A DNA stretch of 46,185 nt from Actinomycetota bacterium (GTDB lineage: Bacteria; Actinomycetota; Thermoleophilia; Solirubrobacterales; Solirubrobacteraceae), in contig JADDQZ010000052.1 of assembly GCA_016781085.1 (NCBI GenBank), positions 1 through 46,185 on the forward strand, written 5' to 3'. Below are positions 23,155-32,722 of the stretch, in pieces. The notes beneath the pieces were generated by a model, which searched no databases, was not told where the DNA came from, and saw only the letters and a list, made by a program, of their open reading frames with translations. Position 1 is the stretch's first letter. Every line of letters begins with the position of its first letter. Both the position numbers and the translations under genes were made by a program.

Positions 23155-24096
23155 ATGGCGACGTGTCTAGTAACGGGTGGAGCGGGGTTCCTGGGGTCGC
23201 ATCTCTGCGACGAGCTCCTGCGCCGCGGGAACCGGGTCGTGTGCGTCGACAATTTCGAGACCGGCTCCATGGCGAACATCCATCACTTGAGGATGCCCGA
23301 GTTCCGGTTCTTCCACGCAGACATAATCGAGCCTTATTTCGTCGACGAGCCGGTCGACTTCGTGTACCACTTCGCGTCGCCCGCTTCGCCCATCGATTAT
23401 CTGCGACTGCCGCTGCAGACCCTCAAAGTGGGCTCCCACGGAACGCACAACACCTTGGGACTCGCCAAGCAGCACCGCGCCCGCTTCTTGCTGGCCAGCA
23501 CTTCCGAGGTCTACGGCGATCCGCAGGTACACCCGCAGCCGGAGTCCTACTGGGGCCATGTGAACCCGATCGGACCGCGGGGCGTGTACGACGAAGCCAA
23601 GCGCTACGCAGAAGCCCTGACCATGGCCTACCACCGCCAACAGGGCGTCGACACGGGCATCATCCGCATCTTCAACACCTACGGGCCGCGCATGCGCCCG
23701 CATGATGGCCGCGCCATCCCGACCTTCCTGCGCCAAGCGCTGCAGCACCGACCGCTGACCGTATTCGGCGATGGCTCGCAAACCCGGTCGTTTTGTTACG
23801 TGTCTGACCTCATAGACGGGATCATCCGGCTGGCGGAATCCGGATACCACTTCCCGATCAACGTCGGCAATCCCGACGAGTACACGCTCCTCCAGCTCGC
23901 CGAAGCAGTCATCGAGGCGACGGATTCGCGATCTGAGCTCGTCTTCGAAGCGCTTCCCGCCGATGACCCGCAGATAAGGCAGCCCGACATCGGGCTCGCG
24001 AACGAGGTCCTCGGCTGGTTCCCGCAAGTGTCGCTCCAAGCAGGACTCGAGCGCACGCTGCGAGAATCCGGCATCGAGAAGCTGCTCGGCGCCTGA
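23155..24096 (+). CDS. UDP-glucuronate decarboxylase (UDP-xylose synthase) family SDR
   Basis: The 313-residue extended SDR has the NAD motif [17 protein letters not shown], the UXS hallmarks [18 protein letters not shown] and [17 protein letters not shown], the catalytic Tyr/Lys in YDEAKRYAE, and [16 protein letters not shown]. These are characteristic of the decarboxylase making UDP-xylose from UDP-glucuronate, rather than a 4,6-dehydratase, though related decarboxylating enzymes cannot be excluded. It is the first gene of the plus-strand part of the glycan locus, before the initiating sugar transferase. A UDP-glucose dehydrogenase-type gene that could supply substrate occurs later in the window. 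Confidence 0.9.
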   Translation: MATCLVTGGAGFLGSHLCDELLRRGNRVVCVDNFETGSMANIHHLRMPEFRFFHADIIEPYFVDEPVDFVYHFASPASPIDYLRLPLQTLKVGSHGTHNTLGLAKQHRARFLLASTSEVYGDPQVHPQPESYWGHVNPIGPRGVYDEAKRYAEALTMAYHRQQGVDTGIIRIFNTYGPRMRPHDGRAIPTFLRQALQHRPLTVFGDGSQTRSFCYVSDLIDGIIRLAESGYHFPINVGNPDEYTLLQLAEAVIEATDSRSELVFEALPADDPQIRQPDIGLANEVLGWFPQVSLQAGLERTLRESGIEKLLGA

Positions 24097-24182
24097 TCGG
24101 CGCCGGCGGCAGTTGCAGGCACTTGCGGCCCGAACCGATACATCCGCCGACTGCAGGTGTTAGGACGCAGCGGAGCTGACTC

Positions 24183-25721
24183 GTGCACGACACGCCGACC
24201 CGAACGCATCCACCGCCTCGCGGCACCCCTTCGGTCACACGGGGGCGCTGGACCACCGTACCCGCTCCGATGCATTCGGATATCCGGCGCAAGCGGCCTC
24301 CCGCGCTGTCCTTCCTCCTGCGCGCAGAGACGCTGCGCCAGTTCCTGCGCGTGTCGACTTTGCTGGTCCTCGACTTCGCAGGGCTTTTCGCCGCCATTTT
24401 CAGCGCCTTGATGCTCAAGGCGGCATTGCGCGATCCCAACCTCGCTTGGCACGAATCCCTAGGCGAAACCCGCGACACCGTCGCCCTGGCATACCTGGTC
24501 ACCGTGTTGCTGTTCGCGCGCTCCGGCCTCTACGCCAGCCGCGAGCAGCGTCCCGGGCTGTCGAAAATCATCTCCTCGCTGTTTCAAGCCACCGTGGTGG
24601 TGCTGGTCTTCGCCTTGGCCAACGGCGAGCGCTATTCGAGTTACTACATCTTCTACGGCACACTCGGCATGGCCGTGGCCTATATCAGCGCAGCACGGTG
24701 GGTCTTTGATCGCATCACCGGCTTGCTGCTCGATAAAGCGGGCTACCGCCGGCGGGCCGTGCTCGTCGGCTCCGGCCGCCACATCGACGCCGTCGCGCAC
24801 GCGCTGACGGCATCCGTGAACGCTCCGGTCGACATGCTGGGCTTCATCTCTCTGACGCCGCGCCCCGACAACGGATTGCGCCGCCTGGGAGAGATCGGGC
24901 AGCTTCCGCAGGTGCTCCAGGCGCACAACGTCCAGGAAGTCATCATTGCCGACCCAGACTTCCCGGAAGACGTGGCGGTCGAACTCGTCGACCAATGCCA
25001 CAGGCGCGGCGTGGCGGTGAGGATCGCTCCTTCGACGATGGAGATCCTCGTGCATCGTGCGGAGTTCGTGCCGGGATCGTCGGTGCCTTTGTTCGAGCTG
25101 CGCCCACCGGTCTTCGAGGGTTTCGACTTCCTGCTCAAGCGAACGTTTGACTTCGTCGTCTCGAACCTGCTGCTCGTCGTGCTTAGTCCACTGATGCTCG
25201 TGCTGGCGGTGGCGGTGGCCATTTCGTCGCCTGGCAGCGTGCTCTACCGATCGATTCGCCCCGGCGTTCTCGGGGAGCCGTTTGCTTGCTTGAAATTCCG
25301 CACGATGTATTCCGATGCCGACCAGCGCCAAGCTGATATGGAATCGCTCAATGAGGCCAACGGGGCGCTGTTCAAGATCCGTCACGACCCGCGCATGACG
25401 CCCGTCGGCCGCTTTCTGCGCCGCTATTCGCTCGACGAGCTGCCGCAACTGTTCAACGTGCTGCGCGGCCAGATGTCGCTGGTGGGCCCGCGACCGCTTC
25501 CCCTGCGCGACTACGAGCGCCTCGAGGAGTGGCACAAGAAGCGCTACCTGGTGCTCCCTGGTATCACTGGCTTGTGGCAGGTCTCCGGGCGCAGCGAGCT
25601 CGATTTCGACGATTTGGTGCGGCTGGATTTCCTCTACCTCGAGCGCTGGTCGATCGGGCTGGATCTGAGCATCCTGATCAAGACGCTCCCGGCTGTACTT
25701 CTCCGCCGCGGCGCGTTCTAG
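24183..25721 (+). CDS. Polyprenyl-phosphate sugar phosphotransferase (exopolysaccharide initiating enzyme)
   Basis: The 512-residue protein (a later ATG at 24270, MHSDIRRKR, is an equally possible start) has four N-terminal membrane helices (~55-175), a Rossmann-like CoA-binding-type region (~190-310) and a fifth helix before the catalytic domain (~320-512). The catalytic domain shows FKIRHDPRMTPVGRFLRRYSLDELPQL, MSLVGPRP and PGITGLWQVSGR, diagnostic of the WbaP/CpsE group. It transfers a sugar-1-phosphate to undecaprenyl phosphate to start repeat-unit synthesis. Which sugar is used is not predictable. It lies 86 bases after the UXS gene. Confidence 0.94.
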   Translation: MHDTPTRTHPPPRGTPSVTRGRWTTVPAPMHSDIRRKRPPALSFLLRAETLRQFLRVSTLLVLDFAGLFAAIFSALMLKAALRDPNLAWHESLGETRDTVALAYLVTVLLFARSGLYASREQRPGLSKIISSLFQATVVVLVFALANGERYSSYYIFYGTLGMAVAYISAARWVFDRITGLLLDKAGYRRRAVLVGSGRHIDAVAHALTASVNAPVDMLGFISLTPRPDNGLRRLGEIGQLPQVLQAHNVQEVIIADPDFPEDVAVELVDQCHRRGVAVRIAPSTMEILVHRAEFVPGSSVPLFELRPPVFEGFDFLLKRTFDFVVSNLLLVVLSPLMLVLAVAVAISSPGSVLYRSIRPGVLGEPFACLKFRTMYSDADQRQADMESLNEANGALFKIRHDPRMTPVGRFLRRYSLDELPQLFNVLRGQMSLVGPRPLPLRDYERLEEWHKKRYLVLPGITGLWQVSGRSELDFDDLVRLDFLYLERWSIGLDLSILIKTLPAVLLRRGAF

Positions 25722-25761
25722 GCGCCTAGACCGCCACTTCTCCGTCAGGATCTCAATCGGC

Positions 25762-26910
25762 ATGGAACCGATTCGGCAACGCCCGCGCGACATTCCCACC
25801 CGGGCGATCCTGAGGACGGTGGGGATCATCGTCCTCGTCGCGCTCGGGCTGTATCTCGTCTACGTCTTGCGCCGGCCGATCGGCTGGGTCTTCATCGCGG
25901 GCTTCATCGCCATCGCGCTCAGCGGCCCGGTCAACTCCCTCGGGCGCCGGGTCCCGCGGGGGTTGGCCATCGCCGTCGTGTACATCGCCATGATCGCGTT
26001 GCCCTTCACGGTCGCGGCGCTGATCGTGCCGCCGCTTTTGTCCGAAGCCGCGAAGCTCGTCGACAACCTCCCCACGTACGCGGGTGACGTCCAACGGTTC
26101 GTGGAAGGCAACGAAAGGCTTCGCGATCTCGACGAGGACTACCAGGTAGCTCAGAAGCTGCAAGACCGCGCGGAGCAGCTTCCCGCCAAGCTTGGCGACG
26201 CGGCGCAAGTGCTCGGCAACGTCGGGCTCGGATTGGTGAACTCGATCTTTGCCTTGATCACGATCCTGATCTTGAGCGTCTTCATGGTTTCGAGCGGGCC
26301 TGGCTGGGCGCGCGCGCTGATTCGCCTGCAGCCACCTGAGCGGGCGATCCGCATGAACCGGGCGCTACACGAGATGGCCGCGGCGGTCGGCAACTACGTC
26401 GCCGGAGCCATCGTTCAGGCCGTCGTGGCGGGGCTCCTGTCTTACATAGTGCTCAAGCTGATCGGCATGCCGTTCGCGCTACCGCTGGCGATGGTTGTGC
26501 TCGTCTTTGACCTGGTGCCTCTCGTCGGAGCCACGATCGCCGCCGTGCTGGTAGGGCTGGTCACGGTCTTCTACAACTTTCCGACCGCTTCCATCATCTG
26601 GCTGATCTGGTCGATCGTCTATCAGCAAGTGGAGAACACGCTGATCCAGCCGCAGATACAAAAGCGCGCCGTCGCGGTGCACCCGTTCGTGGTCCTGGTC
26701 GCCGTCTTGTTCGGAAGCACGCTATTCGGGGTCGTAGGAGCCTTGCTTGCCATCCCGGTCGCGGCTTCGGCGCAGATCGCCTTCAAGGAGTGGTGGGCGT
26801 GGCGCAACGACCACACTGTCGTCGGGCTCACCGACGTGGATTCCGCTACGACCAATCTCCCGGTTCGCCGCTCGACCGAGCTGGCGACGGAATCAGCCGT
26901 CGCGGATTAG
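25762..26910 (+). CDS. AI-2E family transporter (PerM/YdiK-type membrane protein)
   Basis: The 382-residue protein has about eight membrane helices. Family features are the N-terminal pair (VGIIVLVALGLYLVYVLRRPIGWVFIAGF), a soluble helical loop (~90-165), the AIVQAVVAGLLSYIVL segment, LVFDLVPLVGATIAAVLV, and the C-terminal WSIVYQQVENTLIQPQIQKRAV with GVVGALLAIPV. Members export small signals or other solutes; the substrate is unknown. It lies 40 bases after the sugar transferase, but this family is found in many contexts, so involvement in glycan export is not implied. Confidence 0.92.
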   Translation: MEPIRQRPRDIPTRAILRTVGIIVLVALGLYLVYVLRRPIGWVFIAGFIAIALSGPVNSLGRRVPRGLAIAVVYIAMIALPFTVAALIVPPLLSEAAKLVDNLPTYAGDVQRFVEGNERLRDLDEDYQVAQKLQDRAEQLPAKLGDAAQVLGNVGLGLVNSIFALITILILSVFMVSSGPGWARALIRLQPPERAIRMNRALHEMAAAVGNYVAGAIVQAVVAGLLSYIVLKLIGMPFALPLAMVVLVFDLVPLVGATIAAVLVGLVTVFYNFPTASIIWLIWSIVYQQVENTLIQPQIQKRAVAVHPFVVLVAVLFGSTLFGVVGALLAIPVAASAQIAFKEWWAWRNDHTVVGLTDVDSATTNLPVRRSTELATESAVAD

Positions 26911-26978
26911 TCCCCAGTGGCGGCCGGCAAGCGTGACGCCGCGATGAAACCGTCGAGTCCCCAGCCTGCCGCGGCGGT

Positions 26979-27620
26979 GTGACCGGCGAGCCAGCGCCCG
27001 TGAAGGAGTTCTACGAGGCAGCTTGGGACGATCTGCCGCCGGATGCGCTGCCGTGGAACTGGAAGTGGCGCTGGCCTTTGTTGCGCCGCGAACTCGAACC
27101 CGGGATCAGGATGCTGGACTTGGGCTGTGGTGCCGGGCACTTCGCCGGCGCGGCCTCTGCTGCCGGCGCTGACGTCGTCGGAATCGACATCGCCGAGCGC
27201 GCACTCCAACGTGCGCGCATCCTTGCCCCAAATGCCGCTTTTCGGCTGCTCGAAGCCAATGGGACCCTGCCGCTCGAGCACAACTCGATCGATCTCGTCT
27301 GGTGCAGCGAAGTGATCGAGCACGTGGCCGACGTAGGACTGCTGCTGCTGGAGGCGCGCAGGGTCCTCAAACCGGATGGCCGGTTGTTGCTCACCACTCC
27401 CGCGCACGGATTGCTACGACGAGTCCTCATCGCCGCAGTGCGATTCGATCAGCACTTCGATCCACTGGGACAGCATCTGCGCTTCTTCAGTTCATCCAGC
27501 CTGCGCTTTGCGCTCTGCAACAGCGCTTACGCAGACGTGTGCGTGACCGCGTGCGGCGGATTGCCGTTGCTCAGATCCACGCTCGTGGCGCGCGCACGGC
27601 GCGCGGCCCGTCAATCCTGA
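26979..27620 (+). CDS. Class I SAM-dependent methyltransferase (UbiE/Methyltransf_11-like)
   Basis: The 213-residue protein starts at GTG 26979. It carries SAM motif I, MLDLGCGAGHFAGAA, motif II near VVGIDIAERAL, and the post-motif SEVIEHVADVGLLLLEARRVLKPDGRLLLTTP, typical of class I enzymes. A Trp-rich N-terminal segment (AAWDDLPPDALPWNWKWRWPLL) precedes the fold. In this place it might methylate a sugar or glycolipid, but small-molecule targets of this group are not predictable from sequence. It is convergent with the Wzy/WaaL-type gene. Confidence 0.85.
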   Translation: MTGEPAPVKEFYEAAWDDLPPDALPWNWKWRWPLLRRELEPGIRMLDLGCGAGHFAGAASAAGADVVGIDIAERALQRARILAPNAAFRLLEANGTLPLEHNSIDLVWCSEVIEHVADVGLLLLEARRVLKPDGRLLLTTPAHGLLRRVLIAAVRFDQHFDPLGQHLRFFSSSSLRFALCNSAYADVCVTACGGLPLLRSTLVARARRAARQS

Positions 27621-27625
27621 TAACA

Positions 27626-27647
27626 GCCCCCGTGTCCCCTAGGGGGC
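27626..27647. terminator. Hairpin between convergent genes
   Basis: GCCCCC (27626-27631) can pair with GGGGGC (27642-27647), and an alternative stem CCCCTAGGGG lies inside it. It overlaps the stop of the minus-strand gene and follows the methyltransferase stop by a few bases. This is a plausible two-way terminator without a T-tract. Confidence 0.5.
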
Positions 27648-29804
27648 CGGTTGCTTGACGGCCCGCTGGGCTTCGAGCACGTCCGAGGCGGACTCGGCTG
27701 CGAGCGGGTCCAGGAAGTACGCGGCTTTGAAATCCTTCAGGGCGCGCTTGGGCTCGCCGTCGATGCTGAGCCGGAACCGCCCAAGTCGTCGCCATGTCTC
27801 CGCGTTGGCCGGCTCGAGCGAGACGGCCTCTTCCAAAGCCGCGCGAGCGTCGACTGGGCGGTTACGAGCGAGATCGATCAGCGCGCGATCCCACAACGGA
27901 TCCACCGACAGCGGGTTGGACCGAGCGGCATTGTGGGCAATCAACCACGCATTCTCGAGGTCGCCGGCTTCCATCCGGGCCAGCGCCGCATCAGCGGCGT
28001 TGACGGCTCGAAGCGGCTGGTACACCGACCAAGCGCAGGTAAGGGCGACAAGCACGGCGGCTGCTCCGGCGAACCACCGCCACGGCGCCAAGCGCGGCCG
28101 GCGAGCTCTCACATACGCCACTTCGGTGATGGGGAAGGCAGAGACGGCGAGGGGCTCGTGAAGTCGGCTGGCGCCTATATGCGCCGCTTTAGTCGCGATC
28201 ACGGATGAGGCGGCCAGCCGCTCCCGCAGTGGCCGTGCGGCCGCCAGCCAGCCGGCACAAAGCATCGCGGGCACCGTCAAGCCTGGAATGAACCAGGTGA
28301 AGTCAAGCAACGAGTGCGCGCCGTAGACGATGCCCACGGCAGCCAGCGTGGCCATTCCTACGCGCTCGGCATCCCAGCCCTGGCCGCGGTCGCGCGGACG
28401 CAGACCGCACGTCCGCACGACTGACCATCCCCACGCCAGCAGAACCAGCAGCGATGCAGCGATGCCCGCCCAGCCGAGGTCGGCCAGGGTCTGCACCACG
28501 TAGCCGTGCGCGTGACGGACCTCCAGCGGTCGGGTCTGCCCCGGCGCGAGCGTGCGCACGCGGGTGCGAGCCGTGACGTAACCGCCGGCCCCCACGCCGA
28601 CTTCCGGGGACATACCGTGCACGGCCAGTGCCTCACGCCAGTACCTCGCGCGCACGGAAGAAGCCTCTGTCATACGGTCGGGCGTGTTTCCCGGCGTCTG
28701 TGCGTCTGGATTGGTGATCTGCTGCCAAGTTGTCGACGCCTGCCCGCCAATGCCCCCGGGGGCTTTGCTCAGAGCCACGAAGCCGACGACGGGCCCAACA
28801 GCGAGGCCAACTAAAAGAGCGATCCCGACGAGCCGGCGAGTGCGGTCCGACGTCGGCCGCCGTGACGCGCTGAAGTTCACCAGAAGCCCGGCGACGAGCA
28901 GGGTTGCCAATACGAGCAGCACCAGCAAGCCGAATTCCGCGCCGCCGTCGGCTCTCACCAATACCGGCACTTCGTCGGCCGTCAAAGCACGCTGAGAAAA
29001 GACCCACGCCACGATGGCGGCCGTACCCAGGACGGCAGCGGCGAGCGCGAGCGTGGCCCGGAGCCGTACGGGAGTCACGACAAGCCAGAACGCGAGTCCG
29101 ACGATTACGGCCACGAGCGCCCCGCGGGAGTAAGAAAGCATCATCGCTACGAGCAGCAGCGTCATTCCTGGCCACGCCAGCGCGTTGACGGCGGCGTGCC
29201 CCGAGCGCCGGGCCGCCAGCCACAGCAGCGGCGGCATGCCGAGGACCGCGAGCCCGCCGACCGCGTTCCAATACCCGAACGGCGCGCGCAAGCGCGCGAA
29301 CGTCTCTTCGGCGGCAAGCTGCGCGGGAAACACCTTCGTCAGCACGGCCCAGCCGGAGACGACAACGGCCGCAAAGCCCACCGCGTACAACAGTGCGGGC
29401 CAGCGGTCGGGCATTCTGCGCGCGGCCACCACGCCCACGGTGGCGACGGCAAGGTACGCGAGTGTGCGGTTGGTCTCTTCCCACGACGTGGAAGGCGAGA
29501 CGGACCACGCGATCGAGGCGGCGGTCACGGCCGTAAGAACGCCAAGGGAGGCCAGTAGGGCGGCGCCGTACCCCGTGCTCGGCCGGCGCATGTCCGGAAT
29601 CAGGAGCGAGGCGGTGACGGCCGCGCCGGCAATCAGGATCCAGGCGATCTCGAATCGTGTGGTCGGCGCTATGCGCAGACCACCGTCCGCCACGAAAGCC
29701 GTGACGATCAGCGCTAGCCCGAGCGCCAACCCGAGCAAGCGGTCGCCACCGAAGCGGCGACGCCGGTCGAGCACGAGGGGCTCGGCGCCGGACGCCGGCG
29801 CCAT
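27639..29804 (-). CDS. O-antigen ligase / Wzy-type polymerase with C-terminal tetratricopeptide-like region
   Basis: The start was placed at ATG 29804 (MAPASGAEPLV, 721 residues), 7 bases after the preceding stop; a GTG at 29840 is an alternative. Roughly 12 membrane helices fill residues 25-560. The O-antigen ligase/polymerase domain contains LRAPFGYWNAVGG, LLLVAMMLSYSRGALVA and the extracellular loop with the VRHAHGYVVQTLADLGWAG motif. The C-terminal ~110 residues (AADAALARMEAGDLENAW..., WRRLGRFRLSIDGEPKRAL) form helical TPR-like repeats. By family it joins polymer or glycan units on the outer face of the membrane. It is last in the minus-strand glycan operon. Confidence 0.9.
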   Translation of the reverse strand: MAPASGAEPLVLDRRRRFGGDRLLGLALGLALIVTAFVADGGLRIAPTTRFEIAWILIAGAAVTASLLIPDMRRPSTGYGAALLASLGVLTAVTAASIAWSVSPSTSWEETNRTLAYLAVATVGVVAARRMPDRWPALLYAVGFAAVVVSGWAVLTKVFPAQLAAEETFARLRAPFGYWNAVGGLAVLGMPPLLWLAARRSGHAAVNALAWPGMTLLLVAMMLSYSRGALVAVIVGLAFWLVVTPVRLRATLALAAAVLGTAAIVAWVFSQRALTADEVPVLVRADGGAEFGLLVLLVLATLLVAGLLVNFSASRRPTSDRTRRLVGIALLVGLAVGPVVGFVALSKAPGGIGGQASTTWQQITNPDAQTPGNTPDRMTEASSVRARYWREALAVHGMSPEVGVGAGGYVTARTRVRTLAPGQTRPLEVRHAHGYVVQTLADLGWAGIAASLLVLLAWGWSVVRTCGLRPRDRGQGWDAERVGMATLAAVGIVYGAHSLLDFTWFIPGLTVPAMLCAGWLAAARPLRERLAASSVIATKAAHIGASRLHEPLAVSAFPITEVAYVRARRPRLAPWRWFAGAAAVLVALTCAWSVYQPLRAVNAADAALARMEAGDLENAWLIAHNAARSNPLSVDPLWDRALIDLARNRPVDARAALEEAVSLEPANAETWRRLGRFRLSIDGEPKRALKDFKAAYFLDPLAAESASDVLEAQRAVKQPAP

Positions 29805-29811
29805 CGGCGGC

Positions 29812-30426
29812 TTAAGTGGCGCTTCGGCGAACGTTGACACGATTACGCAGCGAAGGAACGGCGGCAGCGAGCGCGCCGGCCGCCAGCAAAGCGAGCGCGA
29901 CGAGCAGCGGCGTGGGCAGCGAGTGCATCGCCATCTCGATGCCCGCCGAACCAACGACGAGCGGGCGCCCGCCGAGCTCGATCCCTTCCGGCGGCGCCAA
30001 TTGCGCCTGATCGAGGACTTGTTGCTCTTCGGGACCGCTCGGCGTCAACAGTGGGCCCCGCCGCCCAAGTCCGAAGCCACCTGCCCCACTGGAGCCGCCG
30101 AGGCCGCCTACTTCACCGACGCCGATGCCGGTCCCAGCGCCCTGACCGCCGCCACCGTCGGGGGACCCGCCACTTCCGCCTTGGCCGGGACTGAAGATGG
30201 CCGCTTGAATCACGTCGCGGCAGTCGTAGTACTGGTCGATGTCCGTGGGGATGTTGCGCAGCGCGTCGCGCAATTGCGTGGCTGCGTAGTCCCCTTGCAG
30301 CGCCCCGTCGTCCTGACAATCGCGCAGGATGCGTTCACGATCGGCGGGCGCCGCCGAGGCACTGGCAGGAGCGAGCAGCACAAGCGCCAGACAGGCGAGT
30401 ATCAACCGAAGCACAGCCGTTCTCAC
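29812..30426 (-). CDS. Secreted, C-terminally membrane-anchored protein of unknown function in the glycan operon
   Basis: GTG 30426 is chosen because it overlaps the upstream stop (GTGA) and has GGTGG upstream, giving 204 residues. Residues 1-~26 (VRTAVLRLILACLALVLLAPASASA) are a signal peptide. The outer part has two cysteines (RDCQDDG and YYDCRDVI) likely to form a disulfide, a Gly-rich flexible stretch (GGSGGSPDGGGGQGAGTG) and then a C-terminal membrane segment (~178-196, LLVALALLAAGALAAAV) with a basic tail (RNRVNVRRSAT). The layout recalls a surface protein tethered near the membrane, perhaps an accessory to polymerisation. I do not recognise the family. Confidence 0.8.
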   Translation of the reverse strand: MRTAVLRLILACLALVLLAPASASAAPADRERILRDCQDDGALQGDYAATQLRDALRNIPTDIDQYYDCRDVIQAAIFSPGQGGSGGSPDGGGGQGAGTGIGVGEVGGLGGSSGAGGFGLGRRGPLLTPSGPEEQQVLDQAQLAPPEGIELGGRPLVVGSAGIEMAMHSLPTPLLVALALLAAGALAAAVPSLRNRVNVRRSAT

Positions 30427-31547
30427 GCTACCACCGCCCGCGCAGTTCCCACCACGGCCAGTGCGCGGGTGAAACCCGCTGCCCACGCCGTGTGGCTGTA
30501 GTTCTGGATCTCTGCGCGGCCCGCCCCACCGAGCCGTGACCGCAGCTCGCTGTCGGCGCGCAGGCGACGCAGAGCGGCGACCAGCGAGGCGCGCTCGCCC
30601 GCTGTAACGACAAGTCCTGTCTCCTGGTCTCGCACCAGCCCGCCCGCCACCGCTCCGACTTCGTTGGAAGCGACAACGGCCACTCCCTGATTGAACGCTT
30701 CATTGACCGTCAACCCCCATGGCTCCCGGAAAGAGCGCGTACGGACAGATGGAACGATCACTACGTCGCTGCCGGCATAGAGGCGGCGCACGTCCTCCGC
30801 GGCAAGAGCGCCCGTCAGGAGCACGCCGGATGTCCTCGGACTGCGCCGGGCCGCAGCTGAGTCCAGTGCATCCCCGCTTGCCCCAGCCGCGGTCGTGGAC
30901 CGCAGCGGACCGTCACCCGCCAGGACCAGCCCGGAATCACCCAGGCCCGCAGCCCGCCAAGCATCGATCAAGACGTCGACGCCCTTTTCGCGCTCTAGAC
31001 GCCCCACATAGGTCGCTTGAAAGCCGGCGTGACGGCAGCCATCGACTCGGGCGCTCCAGAACTCATTGTCGACGCTTTGCGGCGCTTCGACCACCGGGCC
31101 GCGCGCTCCCCGGCTGCGGACGTAGGCCGACACGTGGTGCCCGTAGGTGACAACTGCGTCGGCGCGGGAGTAGAGGAAGCGGACGGGACCGTAGGAGAGC
31201 AGGTGCGCGGGCGTGACGGGATGCGCCCACAGCGTCGCCCACAGGACAAACGGCACGCCGGCGTGCCTGGCGCCCAGATAAGCGCCAGCCGGCGCGAGGC
31301 GACCGCTCAAGCCGGCGACAACGCAGCGATACCGCCCCGACGCCGCCAGTGCGAAGACGTCGTTCTGGGCGACCGCTCGGGTGGGAAAGGGCATCGGAGC
31401 TTCCGCAGCCACGGATCCCCCATGCCTTACGGCACCACCGATCAATGCGAATTCGACGTTCTCGCTCGCATGCAGAGCGGCGAAGGCGCCGCGCCGGAAA
31501 GCAGGAGCGTAATTGGTGACGAAGAGGACCGGCCGGGAATCGCTCAC
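30423..31547 (-). CDS. GT4-family glycosyltransferase
   Basis: GTG 31547 (VSDSRPVLFVTNYAPAF, 374 residues) is set by the GTGA overlap with the previous gene's stop. The open frame extends upstream only as a shadow. The N-terminal Rossmann domain lacks a signal peptide; the C-terminal domain has YVGRLEREKGVDVLIDAW and the GT-B donor-binding motif EPWGLTVNEAF with the E-x7-E pattern. It adds a sugar from a nucleotide-sugar donor to a lipid-linked glycan in the cytoplasm. Its sugar specificity is unknown. Its stop overlaps the start of the secreted protein gene by four bases. Confidence 0.9.
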   Translation of the reverse strand: MSDSRPVLFVTNYAPAFRRGAFAALHASENVEFALIGGAVRHGGSVAAEAPMPFPTRAVAQNDVFALAASGRYRCVVAGLSGRLAPAGAYLGARHAGVPFVLWATLWAHPVTPAHLLSYGPVRFLYSRADAVVTYGHHVSAYVRSRGARGPVVEAPQSVDNEFWSARVDGCRHAGFQATYVGRLEREKGVDVLIDAWRAAGLGDSGLVLAGDGPLRSTTAAGASGDALDSAAARRSPRTSGVLLTGALAAEDVRRLYAGSDVVIVPSVRTRSFREPWGLTVNEAFNQGVAVVASNEVGAVAGGLVRDQETGLVVTAGERASLVAALRRLRADSELRSRLGGAGRAEIQNYSHTAWAAGFTRALAVVGTARAVVA

Positions 31548-32722
31548 GCCAGCGCCGCCTTGTAAGCGGCGACCGTCTGACGCCCGCACTCTTCCCATGT
31601 GAAGCAGTTCTCGACGGTCGCACGGGCGGCACGGCTGAGCCGAGCCCGTTCGTCGTGATCGATCAACAGCCTGCGGAGCTCGTGCTCGATCGCTTCTGGC
31701 CGCCGTGGGCTCACCAGCAGCATCCCCTCGCCACAGCTCGTGATCTCTTCCGGACCGTGCTCGCCGTGACACCCCAGCGTCGGGACACCTCCGGCCATCG
31801 CCTCGATATAAGCCACACCGAACGCCTCGTCGACGCTTGGCAACACGAAGACGGTCGCCGCACGGGCTATTCGGACCGCATCTCTGGGCTCGCACGCGCC
31901 GCGAAAGTCGACGGCGTCGCGACAACCGAGCTCCTCGGCTTGGCGCTCGAGCGCTTCCCGCTGAGGACCATCGCCCACGATCTCCCAGCGGAGCCGTGGA
32001 TGCCCGTGACGCAAGCGCGCGAACGCGGTCAGCACGTCGGAGTGGCGCTTGCGCTCAACGAGGTTGGCGACCGTCACCAGGACCGGATCTGCGGGCGGCG
32101 CGGCGATCTCAGCAGGAAGGTCGGTTCCGAGGTGGACCACGCGTGTGCTGGTCGCGCCGAGGTCGTGGCAGCGGCGCTCGATTCCCGCCGAGTTCGCAAG
32201 CACGAGCCGCGCCTCGCGCAGCGAGCGGCGGACCGCACGCGCACCGGTACGTGGCCATCCGGACACGACGCCGAGGACGTCGCCGCCGTGGACTGAGACC
32301 ACGAGCGGTCGCTGCACGCCGGCACGAAGGACCGCATCGGCCGGCGGCGCGGCGTAATGGGCGTGGACGAGATCGAAGTCGAAGGTACGCCGCAGCCACT
32401 TCAAGCCGAGCAGGAGGCTCGGCGCCGCCCAAGCGCCCCAGGTGCCGTAGGTCTGCGGACGCGGCGGCGCCAGAAACGGGATGCGAGTGATCGGGACGCC
32501 GTCGATGACGGTGTGCACCGGTTCGCGCAACGGCGCCATCAGCGCCGCCGGGCCGGCGGCCCGTAACGCCGCTCTCGTGGGCAGCGGCCGGTGCAATACG
32601 AGCACTCGCACGTCGGCGCCGGCCTCGCGCGCAGCGACGGCCTGGCGATGCGCCCAGATGCCGAGCGCCGGGTCCTGCCTGCCGGGGTAGTACTCGGCGA
32701 CGACCGCGACGCGCACGCTCAA
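31544..32722 (-). CDS. GT4-family glycosyltransferase
   Basis: The likely start is TTG 32722 (392 residues), which overlaps the previous stop as TTGA; GTG 32716 would begin VRVAVVAEYYPG. The N-domain has AEYYPGRQDPALGIWAHRQ and FDLVHAHYAAPPADA; the C-domain has VTVANLVERKRHSDVLTAF, IVGDGPQREALE and the E-x7-E motif DEAFGVAYIEAMAGGVP. This is a retaining GT-B glycosyltransferase, acting on the inner membrane face. It is the second of five co-directional genes in the operon. Confidence 0.9.
   Translation of the reverse strand: MSVRVAVVAEYYPGRQDPALGIWAHRQAVAAREAGADVRVLVLHRPLPTRAALRAAGPAALMAPLREPVHTVIDGVPITRIPFLAPPRPQTYGTWGAWAAPSLLLGLKWLRRTFDFDLVHAHYAAPPADAVLRAGVQRPLVVSVHGGDVLGVVSGWPRTGARAVRRSLREARLVLANSAGIERRCHDLGATSTRVVHLGTDLPAEIAAPPADPVLVTVANLVERKRHSDVLTAFARLRHGHPRLRWEIVGDGPQREALERQAEELGCRDAVDFRGACEPRDAVRIARAATVFVLPSVDEAFGVAYIEAMAGGVPTLGCHGEHGPEEITSCGEGMLLVSPRRPEAIEHELRRLLIDHDERARLSRAARATVENCFTWEECGRQTVAAYKAALA

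Noticed and set aside
25719-25730. CTAGGCGCCTAG palindrome at the end of the sugar transferase gene
   Set aside because: A loopless 12-bp palindrome overlapping the stop codon; no extra structure around it.
24459-25829. 456-residue minus-strand frame opposite the sugar phosphotransferase
   Set aside because: Antisense shadow with His/Arg/Gln-rich composition typical of the reverse frame of membrane protein genes.
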